From Chloroflexaceae bacterium (GTDB lineage: Bacteria > Cyanobacteriota > Cyanobacteriia > Cyanobacteriales > JAAUTE01), in NCBI GenBank assembly GCA_012031815.1, contig JAAUTE010000008.1, positions 1 to 34,256 of the forward strand: DNA of 34,256 nt. Reading direction: 5' to 3'. The notes beneath the pieces were generated by a model that ran no database searches, was not told where the DNA came from, and worked only from the letters and a program-made list of their open reading frames with translations. The number at the start of each line of letters is the position of its first letter. The stretch's first letter is position 1. The position numbers were made by a program, and so were the translations under genes. Shown here one piece after another: positions 1 to 8,418 of the stretch.

Positions 1-397
1 GACGGCTCTCGGCAATAGAGGCGGGGTTGGGGCTGTGATGGTCGGGGTGGGAATGCTGCCCGCCGCAGGTGCGCCATCAATTAAAATTTCTGGGTTGGGC
101 ACAAGGACGCCGCCAGGGGTTTGGGCCAGCAGGTCTTGTCCCATCCAGTGTCTTAAATTCTGTGGCTTCTTCTGGGATTGCCTCTGAGGCGGCTTCGTCT
201 GAAACGGCGATCGCGCCGGAGGCGATCTGGTTCGATGGTAGAGTTTTGGCTAATTTTAGAGGATTTTCTTCAAAGGCTTCGAAGGTGGCCTCTGTAGAAG
301 ACAGGATTGGTTCGGCTGTCCCTAAGCCGTGGGGTAATGCCAGAAATAACAGGGCCGTGCTAGTTAAAATCCCTAGCGTATTACTATGCTGATTCAC
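1..397 (-). CDS. pilQ: PilQ-type secretin, N-terminal part, cut by window edge
   Basis: Outer-membrane secretin through which type IV pili pass. Its place directly after pilM-pilN-pilO identifies it. The ORF starts with a hydrophobic signal-like segment (ILTSTALLFLALPHG) followed by an acidic low-complexity stretch. The starting frame stops at about position 77, but the next frame continues as GGVLVPNPEILIDGAPA and a Pro/Thr-rich linker ending LLPRAV, which is the linker that precedes the secretin N-domains in cyanobacterial PilQ. Removing one base from the GGG run at 140-142 (CCC on the plus strand) joins the frames. The AMIN domain usually found between signal peptide and linker is not recognisable here. 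The secretin core lies beyond the window. Identity is confident; the AMIN-less reading is tentative. Confidence 0.75.
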
Positions 398-495
398 CGT
401 TCGCTCCTCACCGTAAGGGGTTGTTACAAAACCAATCGTTCTAGTGCTCGATTAAGCAGCACTAATCCAAGAGATAGTCTTAAGTTACCCGTCTA

Positions 496-1206
496 CTAAT
501 TGACGGGTAACAAGGCGTCCAAGCGAAAATCGGCTTTCAAGTCCCGCGTCTCCGTGGGAACCCACTCCCCGTTTTCATTAATCTCACCCGATGTTAGCTG
601 GCCAGGTTCTTTGAGAGCCAGCTTCAGCTCGCGAACCACCAGCAGCGACTGCAATCGCTCCAGATCTTGCATCAGAGCTTGGATTTCTGAAAATTCCCCT
701 TCAACTTGTAAATTAATGCTTTGCCGTTTGATTTTGCCGTTGACCAGTTCGCCAAGGGAACCATCGCTGACCACAACGGCCTGCGGCTCAACGGGCGCAT
801 AGCTTCTCAGTTGGAGTCCTTCCTTCTCGCTGGGGAAAAATTGGTTGACATCCAACAGCAGGGTATCCAGGGAGGATTCGCTGGCAAACAACGCCAGGAT
901 TTGGGGTTGGAGGGCCTGAGTTTGTTGAATTTGAGCATTTAGTTCCTGGAGAGCCTGGCCGGTCTGCTGGGCTTTAACTTGCTGGAGTTGGGTTTCTTTG
1001 GCTTGTCGATCCTGCTCCAGTTGTTCTCCCTTTTGGCGGGCTGGCTCCACTAAGGTGAACCACAGGTAAGCGGTGGTTGCAATGCCTAAAAGCGCACAAA
1101 TTACCCCGCCCACCGAGGGCGTGAACGTGATGCCGAAAACCACGGGATACTCTGATGCCGCCGCCTGGGCTTGTCCCTCTTCGACAAATTCTTCGCTGTA
1201 ACTCAT
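496..1206 (-). CDS. pilO: Type IV pilus alignment protein PilO
   Basis: Inner-membrane protein of the PilMNO alignment complex linking the cytoplasmic pilus motor to the PilQ secretin. The 236-residue product has a short acidic cytoplasmic tail, one membrane helix (about residues 28-52, GGVICALLGIATTAYLWF), a periplasmic coiled coil rich in Gln/Glu (about 55-105), and a ferredoxin-like C-terminal region, which is the PilO plan. Its ATG overlaps the pilN stop by four bases (ATGA), so the two are probably translationally coupled. About 98 bases separate it from pilQ. This is the only intact gene of the cluster in this sequence. Confidence 0.88.
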   Translation of the reverse strand: MSYSEEFVEEGQAQAAASEYPVVFGITFTPSVGGVICALLGIATTAYLWFTLVEPARQKGEQLEQDRQAKETQLQQVKAQQTGQALQELNAQIQQTQALQPQILALFASESSLDTLLLDVNQFFPSEKEGLQLRSYAPVEPQAVVVSDGSLGELVNGKIKRQSINLQVEGEFSEIQALMQDLERLQSLLVVRELKLALKEPGQLTSGEINENGEWVPTETRDLKADFRLDALLPVN

Positions 1207-1946
1207 CGCTTAATCGCTCCTTTTTGCTCTAAGGTTTTGATCCGGGTGACCAGACCCGTTGCGCCTTGCACGGAGAGTTGCTCAATGACCTGGGAGGCGG
1301 GAACGTCGCTGAGGGTGGTGACGATGGTAAACTCTACGACCTCTGGCACTTCAACGGGAACGGCTTCGCCAGCGGCGTTGGTACGCTGTAGCTGCAAAGC
1401 CGTCGATTTTTTAGTCGAGGTGAGAGTGGTGGCATTGGCCTCCAAAAAGGGCGACTGCTGCAAGGCCAGCAAAAAATTGTTGGCTTCGGCGTAGGTACGG
1501 GCTATGCCTGCAATGGTTAATTGATCGCCGCCTTGCTGGAGGGAGCTGACCACCACCCCCAAAGGAATGCGATCGCTAATTTCTCCCAGGATGGCCGACC
1601 AGGGTTTGATTTGATCGAAGACACTAACTAGAGCTTGGGTTTGGGCTTCGACGGTCTTCAATTGTTCTTGAAGCTGCTGTACCTGCTGTCCCTCGGCTTG
1701 GAGGGTAGCGATTTCCTGATCAATGGCCTGAATGGCGGTAGTGATCTCGCGATTGTTGCTGTTGGTCTGCCAAAGTAGCAGCAATGCCACCAGCGGAAGG
1801 ACAACCATGGCCGCGCCCCCCGGCAATTAGCGGTACCAGAGAATCGCACCGATCGCGGTGGTTTTGGCAGCAGCTTTTTGGGAAGAAGGCTTGGTTTCCT
1901 GCGCTTGATGGCGATCTTTGAGGAAATTAATGTCGATGATAAACAT
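1203..1946 (-). CDS. pilN: Type IV pilus protein PilN, interrupted by an in-frame stop
   Basis: Partner of PilO that binds PilM through its N-terminal peptide. From ATG at 1946 the product begins MFIIDINFLKDR, the conserved cytoplasmic PilM-binding segment (INFLKxR). It then reads an in-frame TAA at 1827-1829, after which the same frame continues through a membrane helix (VVLPLVALLLLW), a coiled coil and the periplasmic domain to 1203. The ORF track lists only the downstream part from an unlikely TTG. Because the frame is the same on both sides, a single substitution (for example CAA to TAA) or two compensating indels would explain the stop. It starts three bases after the pilM stop, overlaps pilO by four bases, and is probably functional in the living cell. 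Confidence 0.8.
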
Positions 1947-1949
1947 AAG

Positions 1950-3058
1950 CTAGATCACTCGCAGTCCTAAACCGAGTACTGTTCCCAGACCCGGTCGTTT
2001 CACAGGGGGTAAATCCATCTCCTTGTCCACCTCCAGGGTGAGAGTAGAGATGGGATCGACTTGGACGGCAGGCAAACTCAAGCGCTGGGTGAAAAATTCA
2101 TCCAGTTGGGCAATGCCGCCGCCGGGCCCAGCGAGCAAAAGCTGAACCACTTCTAAGTTACTGGTTTGATTGAGGTAGAAGTTAATGGAACGGCGCAATT
2201 CGTCGGAAAGCTCGCCTAAAACCCGCATTAAGGCGGCCATGCCCGGGTTGATACCCGTGGCGCCAGTGTGAGTGGGATCGGCTTGGGTGCGAGGAATGGT
2301 CATGGTCAGCAGTAGCTCCGTATCGCGGGAAGCGGGTAAATTCATCGCCGCTGAGAGAGCATTCTGCATTTGGAAGGTGCCAATGGGAACGGTGCGGGAA
2401 AATTGGGGGACGCCATCAACCACAATGGCAATCTCGGTGCTGTCAAACTCAATATCGACTAAAACCGCGGCTTCGCTGGGGCCAAACTGGCGCAGTTGTT
2501 CCCGCAGGGTACGCAGCAGGGAAAAGCTGTTGATCTCAAGGACTTGTAGGTTTAGCCCGGCCTGGCGGAAGGTATCGACATACACCTCGGTTATGTCCCG
2601 CTTGGTGGCAACCAGCAATACCTGGACTTTCTCAATGCCATCTTCGTCCACAAAGTAGCCGAGCTTTTGGTAGTCGAGATCGACTTCTTCGCGGGGGTAG
2701 GGGAGATAGAGGCTGGCCTCGTGGTTGAGTACCATGTCCCGCAACTCCATCTCGTCTAGTTCCGCCGGAATGGGAATAATGCGAATGATCGCTTCCCGCA
2801 TGGGGACGGCGGTGGCTACGTCCTTAGTTTTGATTTTGTTGTCTTGGAGGATCTGCTGAATAAATTGGGCCAGTCCGGGGGAATCAACAATTTGCCCTTC
2901 TTCATAAATCCCGTTGGGCAATTCTAGGGAAATATGTTTAGCCAGTTTAAACTGCTGTCCTTTTTTTTGAGTTCGGCCAAGTTAATGCGATCGGGAGTAA
3001 TTTCAATGCCGATTCCTTTCGGCTTGCTGGCAAAGAGTTTATTGAAGCGACTAAACAT
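1950..3058 (-). CDS. pilM: Type IV pilus ATPase-like protein PilM (frameshifted in this sequence)
   Basis: Cytoplasmic actin/FtsA-fold protein that binds the PilN N-terminus. The ORF track starts at 2921, but ATG at 3058 gives the expected PilM beginning with GIGIEITPDRINLAEL. The two frames join if the 8-base A run (T run at about 2961-2968 on plus) is taken as 9, giving KKKGQQFKLAKHISLELPNG. The joined product is about 369 residues, normal for the family. The C-terminal half keeps the nucleotide-binding pattern (AAVLVDIEFDSTEIAIVVDG; LLLAGPGGGIAQLDEFF). It is the first gene of pilMNOQ, transcribed leftwards and divergent from the ABC binding protein. Confidence 0.88.
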
Positions 3059-3237
3059 ACTATTGACCCTACCTATAACAATGGCAAGCGTGCGGGAACT
3101 TCAATATCTGCTACCCAATCTACCCTACAATCAGTCAAGTGGCTAGGGTTTTGCAGATCTTTACCACCCTTAGCTGATGCAAAAGATTGCAACAAGAGCT
3201 AGGTTTTTGCAGTTTTCTGAAAACAAGAGCAACCGTG

Positions 3238-4527
3238 ATGATCAGTACCGTGAAAGTCAGGCGCTTCGGCTGGTGGACAGTTCTGGGATTGCTAGCAAGC
3301 TGGTTAATTAGTTGTCAGCCTGCGGTAACTCCCCCCAACGCCACGGAAATTGAGTTTTGGACGATGCAGTTACAACCGCAATTCACATCGTTTTTTCAGA
3401 CCTTGATCGGGGACTATCAAGATCAGCATTCCCAGGTAAAGGTGCGATGGGTTGATGTTCCTTGGTCGGCGATGGAAAGCAAAATTTTAACGGCGGTTGC
3501 GGCGGGTACTGCCCCGGATGTGGTAAACCTCAACCCTAATTTTGCCTCGCAGTTGGCCGCACGCCAAGCCTGGTTGGATCTGGATGCTCAGGTGGAGTCG
3601 CCGCTGCGGGAGCAGTATTTACCCAAGATTTGGCAGGCGAGCAGTCTTGAGGGTCGGGGGTTTGGCCTGCCCTGGTATTTGACGACTCAGGTGAGCATCT
3701 ACAATCGGGATTTGCTGGCACGGGCGGGGAATTGAGGAGCCGCCCAGTACCTATGAAGCTCTGGCTGAGGCGGCTCAGGCGATTCATGAGAAAACTGGAA
3801 AGTATGCTTTGTTTGTTTCCTTTGTGCCGGGGGATTCGGGGGAGGCGTTGGAATCTCTAGTACAGATGGGGGTGACGTTGGTGGATGAGCAAGGACGGGC
3901 CGCCTTTGATTCGCCGGAGGGACGGGCGGCCTTTGGGTATTGGGTGAAGCTCTATCAAGATGGTCTGCTGCCGCCGGAAGTGCTGACCCAGGGCCACCGT
4001 CGTGCCATTGAACTCTATCAGGCGGGGGAAACGGCCTTGCTCTCGGCGGGAGCGGAATTTTTGAGGCGATCGCCACCAATGCCCCGTCGGTGGCGGCGGT
4101 TTCGGGGGCGGCTCCCCAGATTACGGGAAAAACGGGCAAGCGCAACGTGGCGGTGATGAATTTAACGGTGTCTCGTGGCAGTGAGATTGCCGATCGCGCC
4201 TTAGATTTTGCGTTGTTTGTGACCAGCAGTGAGAACCAGTTGGCCTTTGCTAAGGCGGCCAATGTGTTGCCTTCTACAAAAGCGGCTCTGGAGCAATATG
4301 TGGCGGAACTGGAGCAATTACCGGAGACAACCCCGGCGGAGCAAGCCCGGAAGGTGAGTGCGCTGCAATTGCGGGAGGCGGAGGTGTTGGTTCCGGCGAT
4401 GAAAGACCTGAATCGCTTGCAGCAGGCGATTTATGAAAATCTCCAGGCGGCGATGCTGGGCCAGAAATCCGTGGAGCAGGCGGTGACGGAGGCGGCGAAC
4501 CAGTGGAATCAAGCCCTTGCATCTTAA
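3238..4527 (+). CDS. ABC transporter sugar-type solute-binding lipoprotein (two frameshifts)
   Basis: Extracytoplasmic substrate-binding protein of the carbohydrate ABC transporter class. ATG at 3238 gives a lipoprotein signal with lipobox LISC, so the mature protein is lipid-anchored. Early motifs (IEFWTMQLQPQFTSFF, AAGTAPDVVNLNP, GLPWYLTTQVSIYNRDLL) are typical of the family. Two homopolymer errors split it: GGGG at 3726-3729 reads through as RAGIEEPPSTYEAL with one G fewer, and TTTTT at 4058-4062 reads EFFEAIATNAP with one T more. Joined, the protein is about 429 residues, which is normal. No permease or ATPase gene lies beside it, so the substrate cannot be inferred. Its stop abuts the stop of convergent pcyA without a gap. 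Confidence 0.82.
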
Positions 4528-5276
4528 TTAACGATCATTGGGGAGGTCGAATAAAATCTGGTTCATGTAAAAATCCGCCCAGTCCTGACCGAAGGCTTTT
4601 TCGAGGACGCGGCGGGTTTTATCGTTTTGGCGCTGCTGGTTGCAGTAGTGGCGCTGTCCTTCTAGGTAGAGGGCCTGTTGGTCGGGGGTTAATGGCTCGG
4701 CCTGGAGGGCTTGCTGGCAGTGGATGTGGAGGTAGTCGCCGACGCGCTCAATAAAGGCGCTGTCTTCTCGGGGCTGGCGGGGCGGATGAAGAGGCAGTAT
4801 GGGGAAAAAATGTCGCCCCATTCTGGCAGGGCGCGGGGTTGGGCAAAGTCTAGGGGTGCTAAGTTGGAGAGCTGTTGCTGGTAGGGTTCAGCTAATCGGC
4901 GATCGCTGGCGGTGGGGGAGAGATCGGCGATCGCGGCGCTGACCTGGCCGCGGCCGGCTACGATGTCGCAGCCAAACATGGGTAAAGGATAGGCGGGGTG
5001 GGGAAACATGACGCAGTGCAAGATGTCGAGATTGGTGCCAACTTTGGCTAGTTCCAGGTGGAGTTTGCGGAAGTGGGGGGTTTGGTAGCAGCGGTTTTCA
5101 ATACGCAGGCGCTCTCCTTCCAGGTGTCCTTCCACGTAACCGAGGCCGGGGGGCAGTTGGTAATCGCCTAGCTCAAAGTATTGTTCCCAGCGTTGGAGAA
5201 TCACTTGGGCCAGTTGGCCGATGAGGGGATGGAGTTCGTCGCGCAGGTTAGAAGCAGAAGTTTGTAATTCTTGCAT
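4528..5276 (-). CDS. pcyA: Phycocyanobilin:ferredoxin oxidoreductase PcyA (one frameshift)
   Basis: Ferredoxin-dependent bilin reductase that converts biliverdin IX-alpha to phycocyanobilin, the chromophore of phycobilisomes and cyanobacterial phytochromes. The family signature is clear: [43 protein letters not shown] and [13 protein letters not shown]. By spacing, the active-site Glu, His and Asp (Glu76, His88, Asp105 in the Synechocystis enzyme) lie in HLELAK, LHCV and FGCD and all are present. The frame breaks at the G run 4770-4773; one extra base joins RPASP to [10 protein letters not shown] and gives about 249 residues. I chose ATG 5276 ([10 protein letters not shown]) because the upstream extension in the ORF track only translates a DNA repeat. 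Confidence 0.93.
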
Positions 5277-5436
5277 GTTAAAAACCGTTAAATCTATGGG
5301 CGATCGCCCCTGGGGATTTCTTTGTTCAGCATATCGGAGTAGGTGACCCGAATGCCTGGGGTCTGGGGAGGCGGCACTGTTCTGGAAACGGCTCCCGGAG
5401 AAGGTTTCCCGGTTAATAACCGCCGTTGGATCGTCA

Positions 5437-5499
5437 CAAACCAAGCGTGAGTTATGGCAAACCAAGCGTGAGTCGTGGCAAACCAAGCGTGAGTCGTGG
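5437..5499. repeat. Three tandem 21-bp repeats
   Basis: Three consecutive copies of CAAACCAAGCGTGAGTCGTGG. Copies two and three are identical; the first differs at two positions (TTATGG for TCGTGG). The array lies between the divergent pcyA and tatA genes, upstream of both starts. The unit is a multiple of three and is open in some frames, which produces the artefactual N-terminus of the pcyA ORF in the track. It is a minisatellite; any regulatory role is unknown. Confidence 0.85.
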
Positions 5500-5604
5500 C
5501 AGCTAAAGTTGCGATCGCCCTGCCCAATCCCTGCCAATCCCCCTCCAGGTTAGACTTAGCGCTATACTGGTCAGCGATTTACCTGTAAAGCGAGAGAACC
5601 CCTT

Positions 5605-5775
5605 ATGTTTGGTTTGGGATGGCCGGAGGTTGCGCTCATTGGTGTGGTTGGCCTGCTAGTTTTTGGGCCGAAAAAGATTCCTGAGCTGGGCAGTGCCCTG
5701 GGAAAAACCCTGCGCGGCTTTAAAGAAGAAGTCAAAGGAACCGCTAGCGACGAGGAACCCGACGTCAACCCTTAA
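5605..5775 (+). CDS. tatA: Twin-arginine translocase subunit TatA/TatE
   Basis: Small membrane subunit that forms the protein-conducting part of the Tat pathway, which exports folded proteins across the plasma and thylakoid membranes. The 56-residue product was too short for the ORF track. It has the TatA plan: a short N-terminal membrane helix (PEVALIGVVGLLVF), the conserved hinge FGPKKIPELG, an amphipathic helix (SALGKTLRGFKEEV) and an acidic tail. Thylakoid Tat is needed in cyanobacteria for proteins such as the Rieske subunit. It stands alone, divergent from pcyA and 90 bases ahead of the TPR gene, with no tatC nearby. Confidence 0.93.
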   Translation: MFGLGWPEVALIGVVGLLVFGPKKIPELGSALGKTLRGFKEEVKGTASDEEPDVNP

Positions 5776-5865
5776 TGGGAAATTAATCAAATCCCAGCAG
5801 CTCTGTCGGGAATAATTAAAAAGAAATTCTTTTGCCCTGATCCATCGGACTGAGGGAGGCAACTC

Positions 5866-6423
5866 ATGGAAAAACAACTTCTTAGCGCCCTATTGCTGCT
5901 AGGTGTTCTGGGAACCATCCCACCCGCCTGGACTCAGGAGAGCGCTCCCGCCAATCCCACCGAAGCGGCCGCCGATCCCGAAGCTCAGCTCAAAGCCCAA
6001 TTACAGCAACTCCTGGCCCGCGGCCAGCAACAAAATCGCGATCGCCAATCCCAGCAAGCCATCTCCGCCTTCAAACAAGTTCTGGGCCTGTCCCAGCCCT
6101 TGGGCTATCAAGACATGACCGCCGCCGCCTTGATCGGCCTCGGCCGCAGCTACCTCCTCCTCGACAAACCCCAAGAGGCCATTCGTTATTTTGGGCAGGC
6201 CGCTCCCGTTTTCCGCAAAATGAACAACCGCCCAGGGGAAGCCAGTACGTTCTACAGTCTTGGCGCTTCCTACCATCGCCTCGGCGATCGCAACCAAGCG
6301 AGAGATTACTTCAACCAAGCCCTGGAATTGTATCGACAGGCCGAAGACCGTTCCGGCGAAAGCGCGGCTCTCAGCCAACTCCGCGCCCTCGATCGCCCTA
6401 ATCCCACCGTCTCCCAACCTTAA
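5866..6423 (+). CDS. Secreted tetratricopeptide-repeat protein
   Basis: The 185-residue product starts with a clear signal peptide (LLSALLLLGVLGTIPPAWTQ, probable cleavage after AWT). A Gln/Ala-rich linker follows, then about three TPR units between residues 45 and 170, for example ALIGLGRSYLLLDKPQEAI and STFYSLGASYHRLGDRNQA. TPR arrays mediate protein-protein contacts, so it is probably a periplasmic or lumenal scaffold. A strong ribosome site (GGGAGG) precedes the ATG. It may be co-transcribed with tatA. No specific function can be assigned. Confidence 0.85.
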   Translation: MEKQLLSALLLLGVLGTIPPAWTQESAPANPTEAAADPEAQLKAQLQQLLARGQQQNRDRQSQQAISAFKQVLGLSQPLGYQDMTAAALIGLGRSYLLLDKPQEAIRYFGQAAPVFRKMNNRPGEASTFYSLGASYHRLGDRNQARDYFNQALELYRQAEDRSGESAALSQLRALDRPNPTVSQP

Positions 6424-6575
6424 GGCTCCCCTGGGAGTCCCCGAACGCCAGCGACATTAGCGATCGCCGGAATCAAGCCGCCGCCATCGCCAAGCAAGCC
6501 CAGAATGCCGAATTCCAGGGATGAGTTTGGACATATTCCAAGGAGTCAAGACCGCACATCCAGATTAAACGCGGA

Positions 6576-6613
6576 AAAGCGGGAATGCCCTATCCAACAC
6601 TCCCGCTTTATTC
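6576..6613. terminator. Probable bidirectional terminator hairpin
   Basis: AAAGCGGGA at 6576 pairs with TCCCGCTTT at 6601-6609 around a 16-base loop. On the minus strand the stem is followed by TTTT, so it would end the lipoprotein transcript; on the plus strand a weaker TTTATT follows and could serve the TPR gene. The region 6424-6701 otherwise holds no gene that I can support. Confidence 0.55.
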
Positions 6614-6701
6614 TCCTCGGACTAAGCTCAAAAACGACGATCGCCAAAGAGCGCTAGCTCAATTGAACGCGATAGGCCTCCGGCATAACTTCGCTTACCG
6701 C

Positions 6702-6917
6702 CTACTGTCCCGTTCCGCCAGGAACTTCGGTTTCGGGAGGGACTTCTTCTCCCGGTTCAGCATCGGGTGTTACGCCCTCTGCTCCCGTGTCTGGGACGGT
6801 TTCGGTGGGTGTTTCGGTGCCGGGTGCTGTTTCCGTATCCGTCGCGGTGTTGCAAGCGCCCATCACAGTTGCGCCTAAAAGTAAAGTCAGAAATAAAGCG
6901 ATCGCTTTGGGTTGCAT
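6702..6917 (-). CDS. Small Thr/Pro/Glu-rich lipoprotein
   Basis: The track ORF begins at 7034, but ATG at 6917 preceded by AGGAG is the better start. It gives a 71-residue protein with a hydrophobic signal (AIALFLTLLLGATVMGAC) whose Cys fits a lipobox. The mature part is entirely low-complexity, rich in Thr, Glu, Pro and Gly (TETAPGTETPTET), with no recognisable fold. Small acidic lipoproteins like this are common and poorly understood in cyanobacteria. Real-gene status rests on the lipobox and the ribosome site. Confidence 0.65.
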   Translation of the reverse strand: MQPKAIALFLTLLLGATVMGACNTATDTETAPGTETPTETVPDTGAEGVTPDAEPGEEVPPETEVPGGTGQ

Positions 6918-7070
6918 TAGCGTTCTCCTGCAAAGAAGGCTGATTGAATCCTCAAGATACGCAATATTCCCTCCCGGAGATTCTACCTGAAGAACTATTT
7001 TTCTAGGGCGCTTCTGCGGCTGATTTTGCGCCAATCATAGCCTATCTTGGCTATATTCCTCGCTCTGGTT

Positions 7071-7542
7071 TCAAGGCAGTTGAGCCATACATTCCAAAAT
7101 CAAACGTTGATTGATGTCCCCATAGGGTTGAATGGCCAGTGCCCCGCGAAAGGCCAGGATGGCTTCTTGATAGTGACCCAAGGCGGCTCGACACAGCCCA
7201 ACCCCACTGCCAGGCACCAAAATGATGGGGAATAAGTTCAATCACTCGCTCGCAGTCCTGTTGGGAGCGCTCAAACTCTCCTTGGACATAGAAAAGCACC
7301 GCCCGGCGATTCCAGGCTTCCCCAAAATCTGGCAAGGCGGCGATCGCCTCGGTTAAAATCTGCTCGGCCCGATCGAACTCGGCCGCCTCCAGATGACTCT
7401 GAGCGCTTCGCAGAGCTTCCAGCCCGATTAATCCTTTTTGCTCAAACCAAGACTGCCACAGCATTGCCGCAGCGTTGGAGCGGATCGCTTCGTCCGCGCA
7501 TTTGAGGTCTTTGAGCAAGCGCTCGACGAGAATTTCATCCAT
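7071..7542 (-). CDS. Tetratricopeptide-repeat protein (one frameshift)
   Basis: Starting at ATG 7542 (MDEILVERLLKDL), the product has an N-terminal helical part and TPR motifs: HLEAAEFDRAEQILTEAI, EAWNRRAVLFYVQGEFERS and, in the shifted frame, AALGHYQEAILAFRGALAI, ending ILECMAQLP. The frame breaks near 7203-7210 within a GGGG/TT context; removing one base joins the parts into about 156 residues. It lacks a signal peptide, so it is probably cytoplasmic. It lies 40 bases after psb35 on the same strand and may share its transcript, which makes a role in photosystem biogenesis conceivable but unproven. Confidence 0.72.
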
Positions 7543-7582
7543 GACTTGACTCTCCGGCGGCAACCATTGAGCGGCTGCGGGG

Positions 7583-7786
7583 TTAGTCCTGGGATTCGCC
7601 CACGGTGGGATCGACTTTGGGTACGACGTTGGGGCGGTCTTTGTCTTCCCAGCCGACGGGACGCTTGGAATTGTACCAGGCAATGGAACCGATGGTCACC
7701 GCAGCAATAAACCCGATGGCATAAACTGCAATAAAGTATACCGGCAAGCCGCCAGAAGCCGCAGCAGCCTCTAGGAGAATGTACAT
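7583..7786 (-). CDS. psb35: Psb35-like photosystem II assembly membrane protein
   Basis: A 67-residue protein with one membrane helix (PVYFIAVYAIGFIAAVTIGSIAW) followed by the conserved cyanobacterial tail WYNSKRPVGWEDKDRP and an acidic C-terminus. From memory of the family, this matches Psb35, a small protein that stabilises the CP47 assembly module and its associated high-light-inducible proteins in Synechocystis. I cannot run an alignment, so the name is a recognition call. I chose ATG 7786 (MYILLEAAAA) rather than the upstream in-frame ATG of the track because the preceding residues (MFVETEF) look like leader sequence. A TPR gene follows 40 bases downstream. Confidence 0.65.
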   Translation of the reverse strand: MYILLEAAAASGGLPVYFIAVYAIGFIAAVTIGSIAWYNSKRPVGWEDKDRPNVVPKVDPTVGESQD

Positions 7787-7979
7787 AAATTCGGTTTCAA
7801 CAAACAATCTGGGGCTATCTTAGCAGAAATTCCTGGGGGAATCCCCGCTGCTCTCCCAGGAAAAGTTTTAGTTCCATCAATAAAGCGGCGATCGCCACGC
7901 TGGCTTCTCTTTTGGCAAAAGATCCGTCACAATAATAACTAGTCACAAAATTTTCAAGATCTCTCTTTAGGAAGTCATT

Positions 7980-8222
7980 ATGGCGGTCGAGCGGCGCAAG
8001 CAGAGTATTATGGAGCATTTGGCTCGCAGTACCAGCAATTTGAACCTGGTACGCCTGCCTCAAACCCTGGAAGCTTCAAGGGTATCGTCTCGCACAGATG
8101 CCGAAAAAGCTCGTATTATGGATCACCTTTCCCGCAGTGCTGGTCAGTCTAACGTTGTGGGCTTTGCCAGCCAGCAGCGCAAGCAAAAAGTTCTCAATCA
8201 CGCTCAAATCACCAGAGGGTAA
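7980..8222 (+). CDS. Small protein with three copies of a basic helical motif
   Basis: An 80-residue protein of unknown function. It carries one motif three times: ERRKQSIMEHLARS (about residues 4-17), EKARIMDHLSRS (about 42-53) and QRKQKVLNHAQITRG at the C-terminus. The consensus is RK-x-x-I/V-M/L-x-H-L/A. The linkers between copies are polar and low-complexity, so it may be a string of short helices in a disordered chain. There is no signal peptide or membrane segment. The ribosome site is AGGAAG and a strong terminator follows, so it is a single-gene transcript. The overlapping minus-strand ORF 7815-8063 is judged a shadow. Confidence 0.75.
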   Translation: MAVERRKQSIMEHLARSTSNLNLVRLPQTLEASRVSSRTDAEKARIMDHLSRSAGQSNVVGFASQQRKQKVLNHAQITRG

Positions 8223-8254
8223 TTTCCCTTAGCACAGCGTTATGACAATCTCTG

Positions 8255-8286
8255 GAGGGGTTCTGCAAGGAACGCCTCTTTTTTTT
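8255..8286 (+). terminator. Rho-independent terminator
   Basis: GAGGGGTTC pairs with GAACGCCTC (one mismatch) around a six-base loop and is followed by eight T residues. It lies just after the triple-motif protein gene and should end its transcript. Confidence 0.85.
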
Positions 8287-8418
8287 GATTTAAAGATTTG
8301 GTTTGGGGCAGGCGGTGAGCGCCGTGGGAGAGAAATACTCAGGTTTGCTCTTTGCCATACTAAAGATAGAAAATACAATTGACTGTTCATTGAGTCGTTT
8401 TTGAGCAATTTTTAGGTC

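Noticed and set aside
3699-4262. 187-aa minus-strand ORF across the ABC binding protein
   Set aside because: Shadow of the plus-strand gene: Pro/Arg-rich low-complexity sequence without any motif.
5294-5537. Protein extension of pcyA and the 77-aa ORF over the 21-bp repeats
   Set aside because: These translate a DNA minisatellite; PcyA proteins start near [10 protein letters not shown].
7815-8063. 82-aa minus-strand ORF overlapping the triple-motif protein
   Set aside because: The plus-strand gene has a repeat structure, ribosome site and terminator; the minus ORF has no such support and starts inside it.
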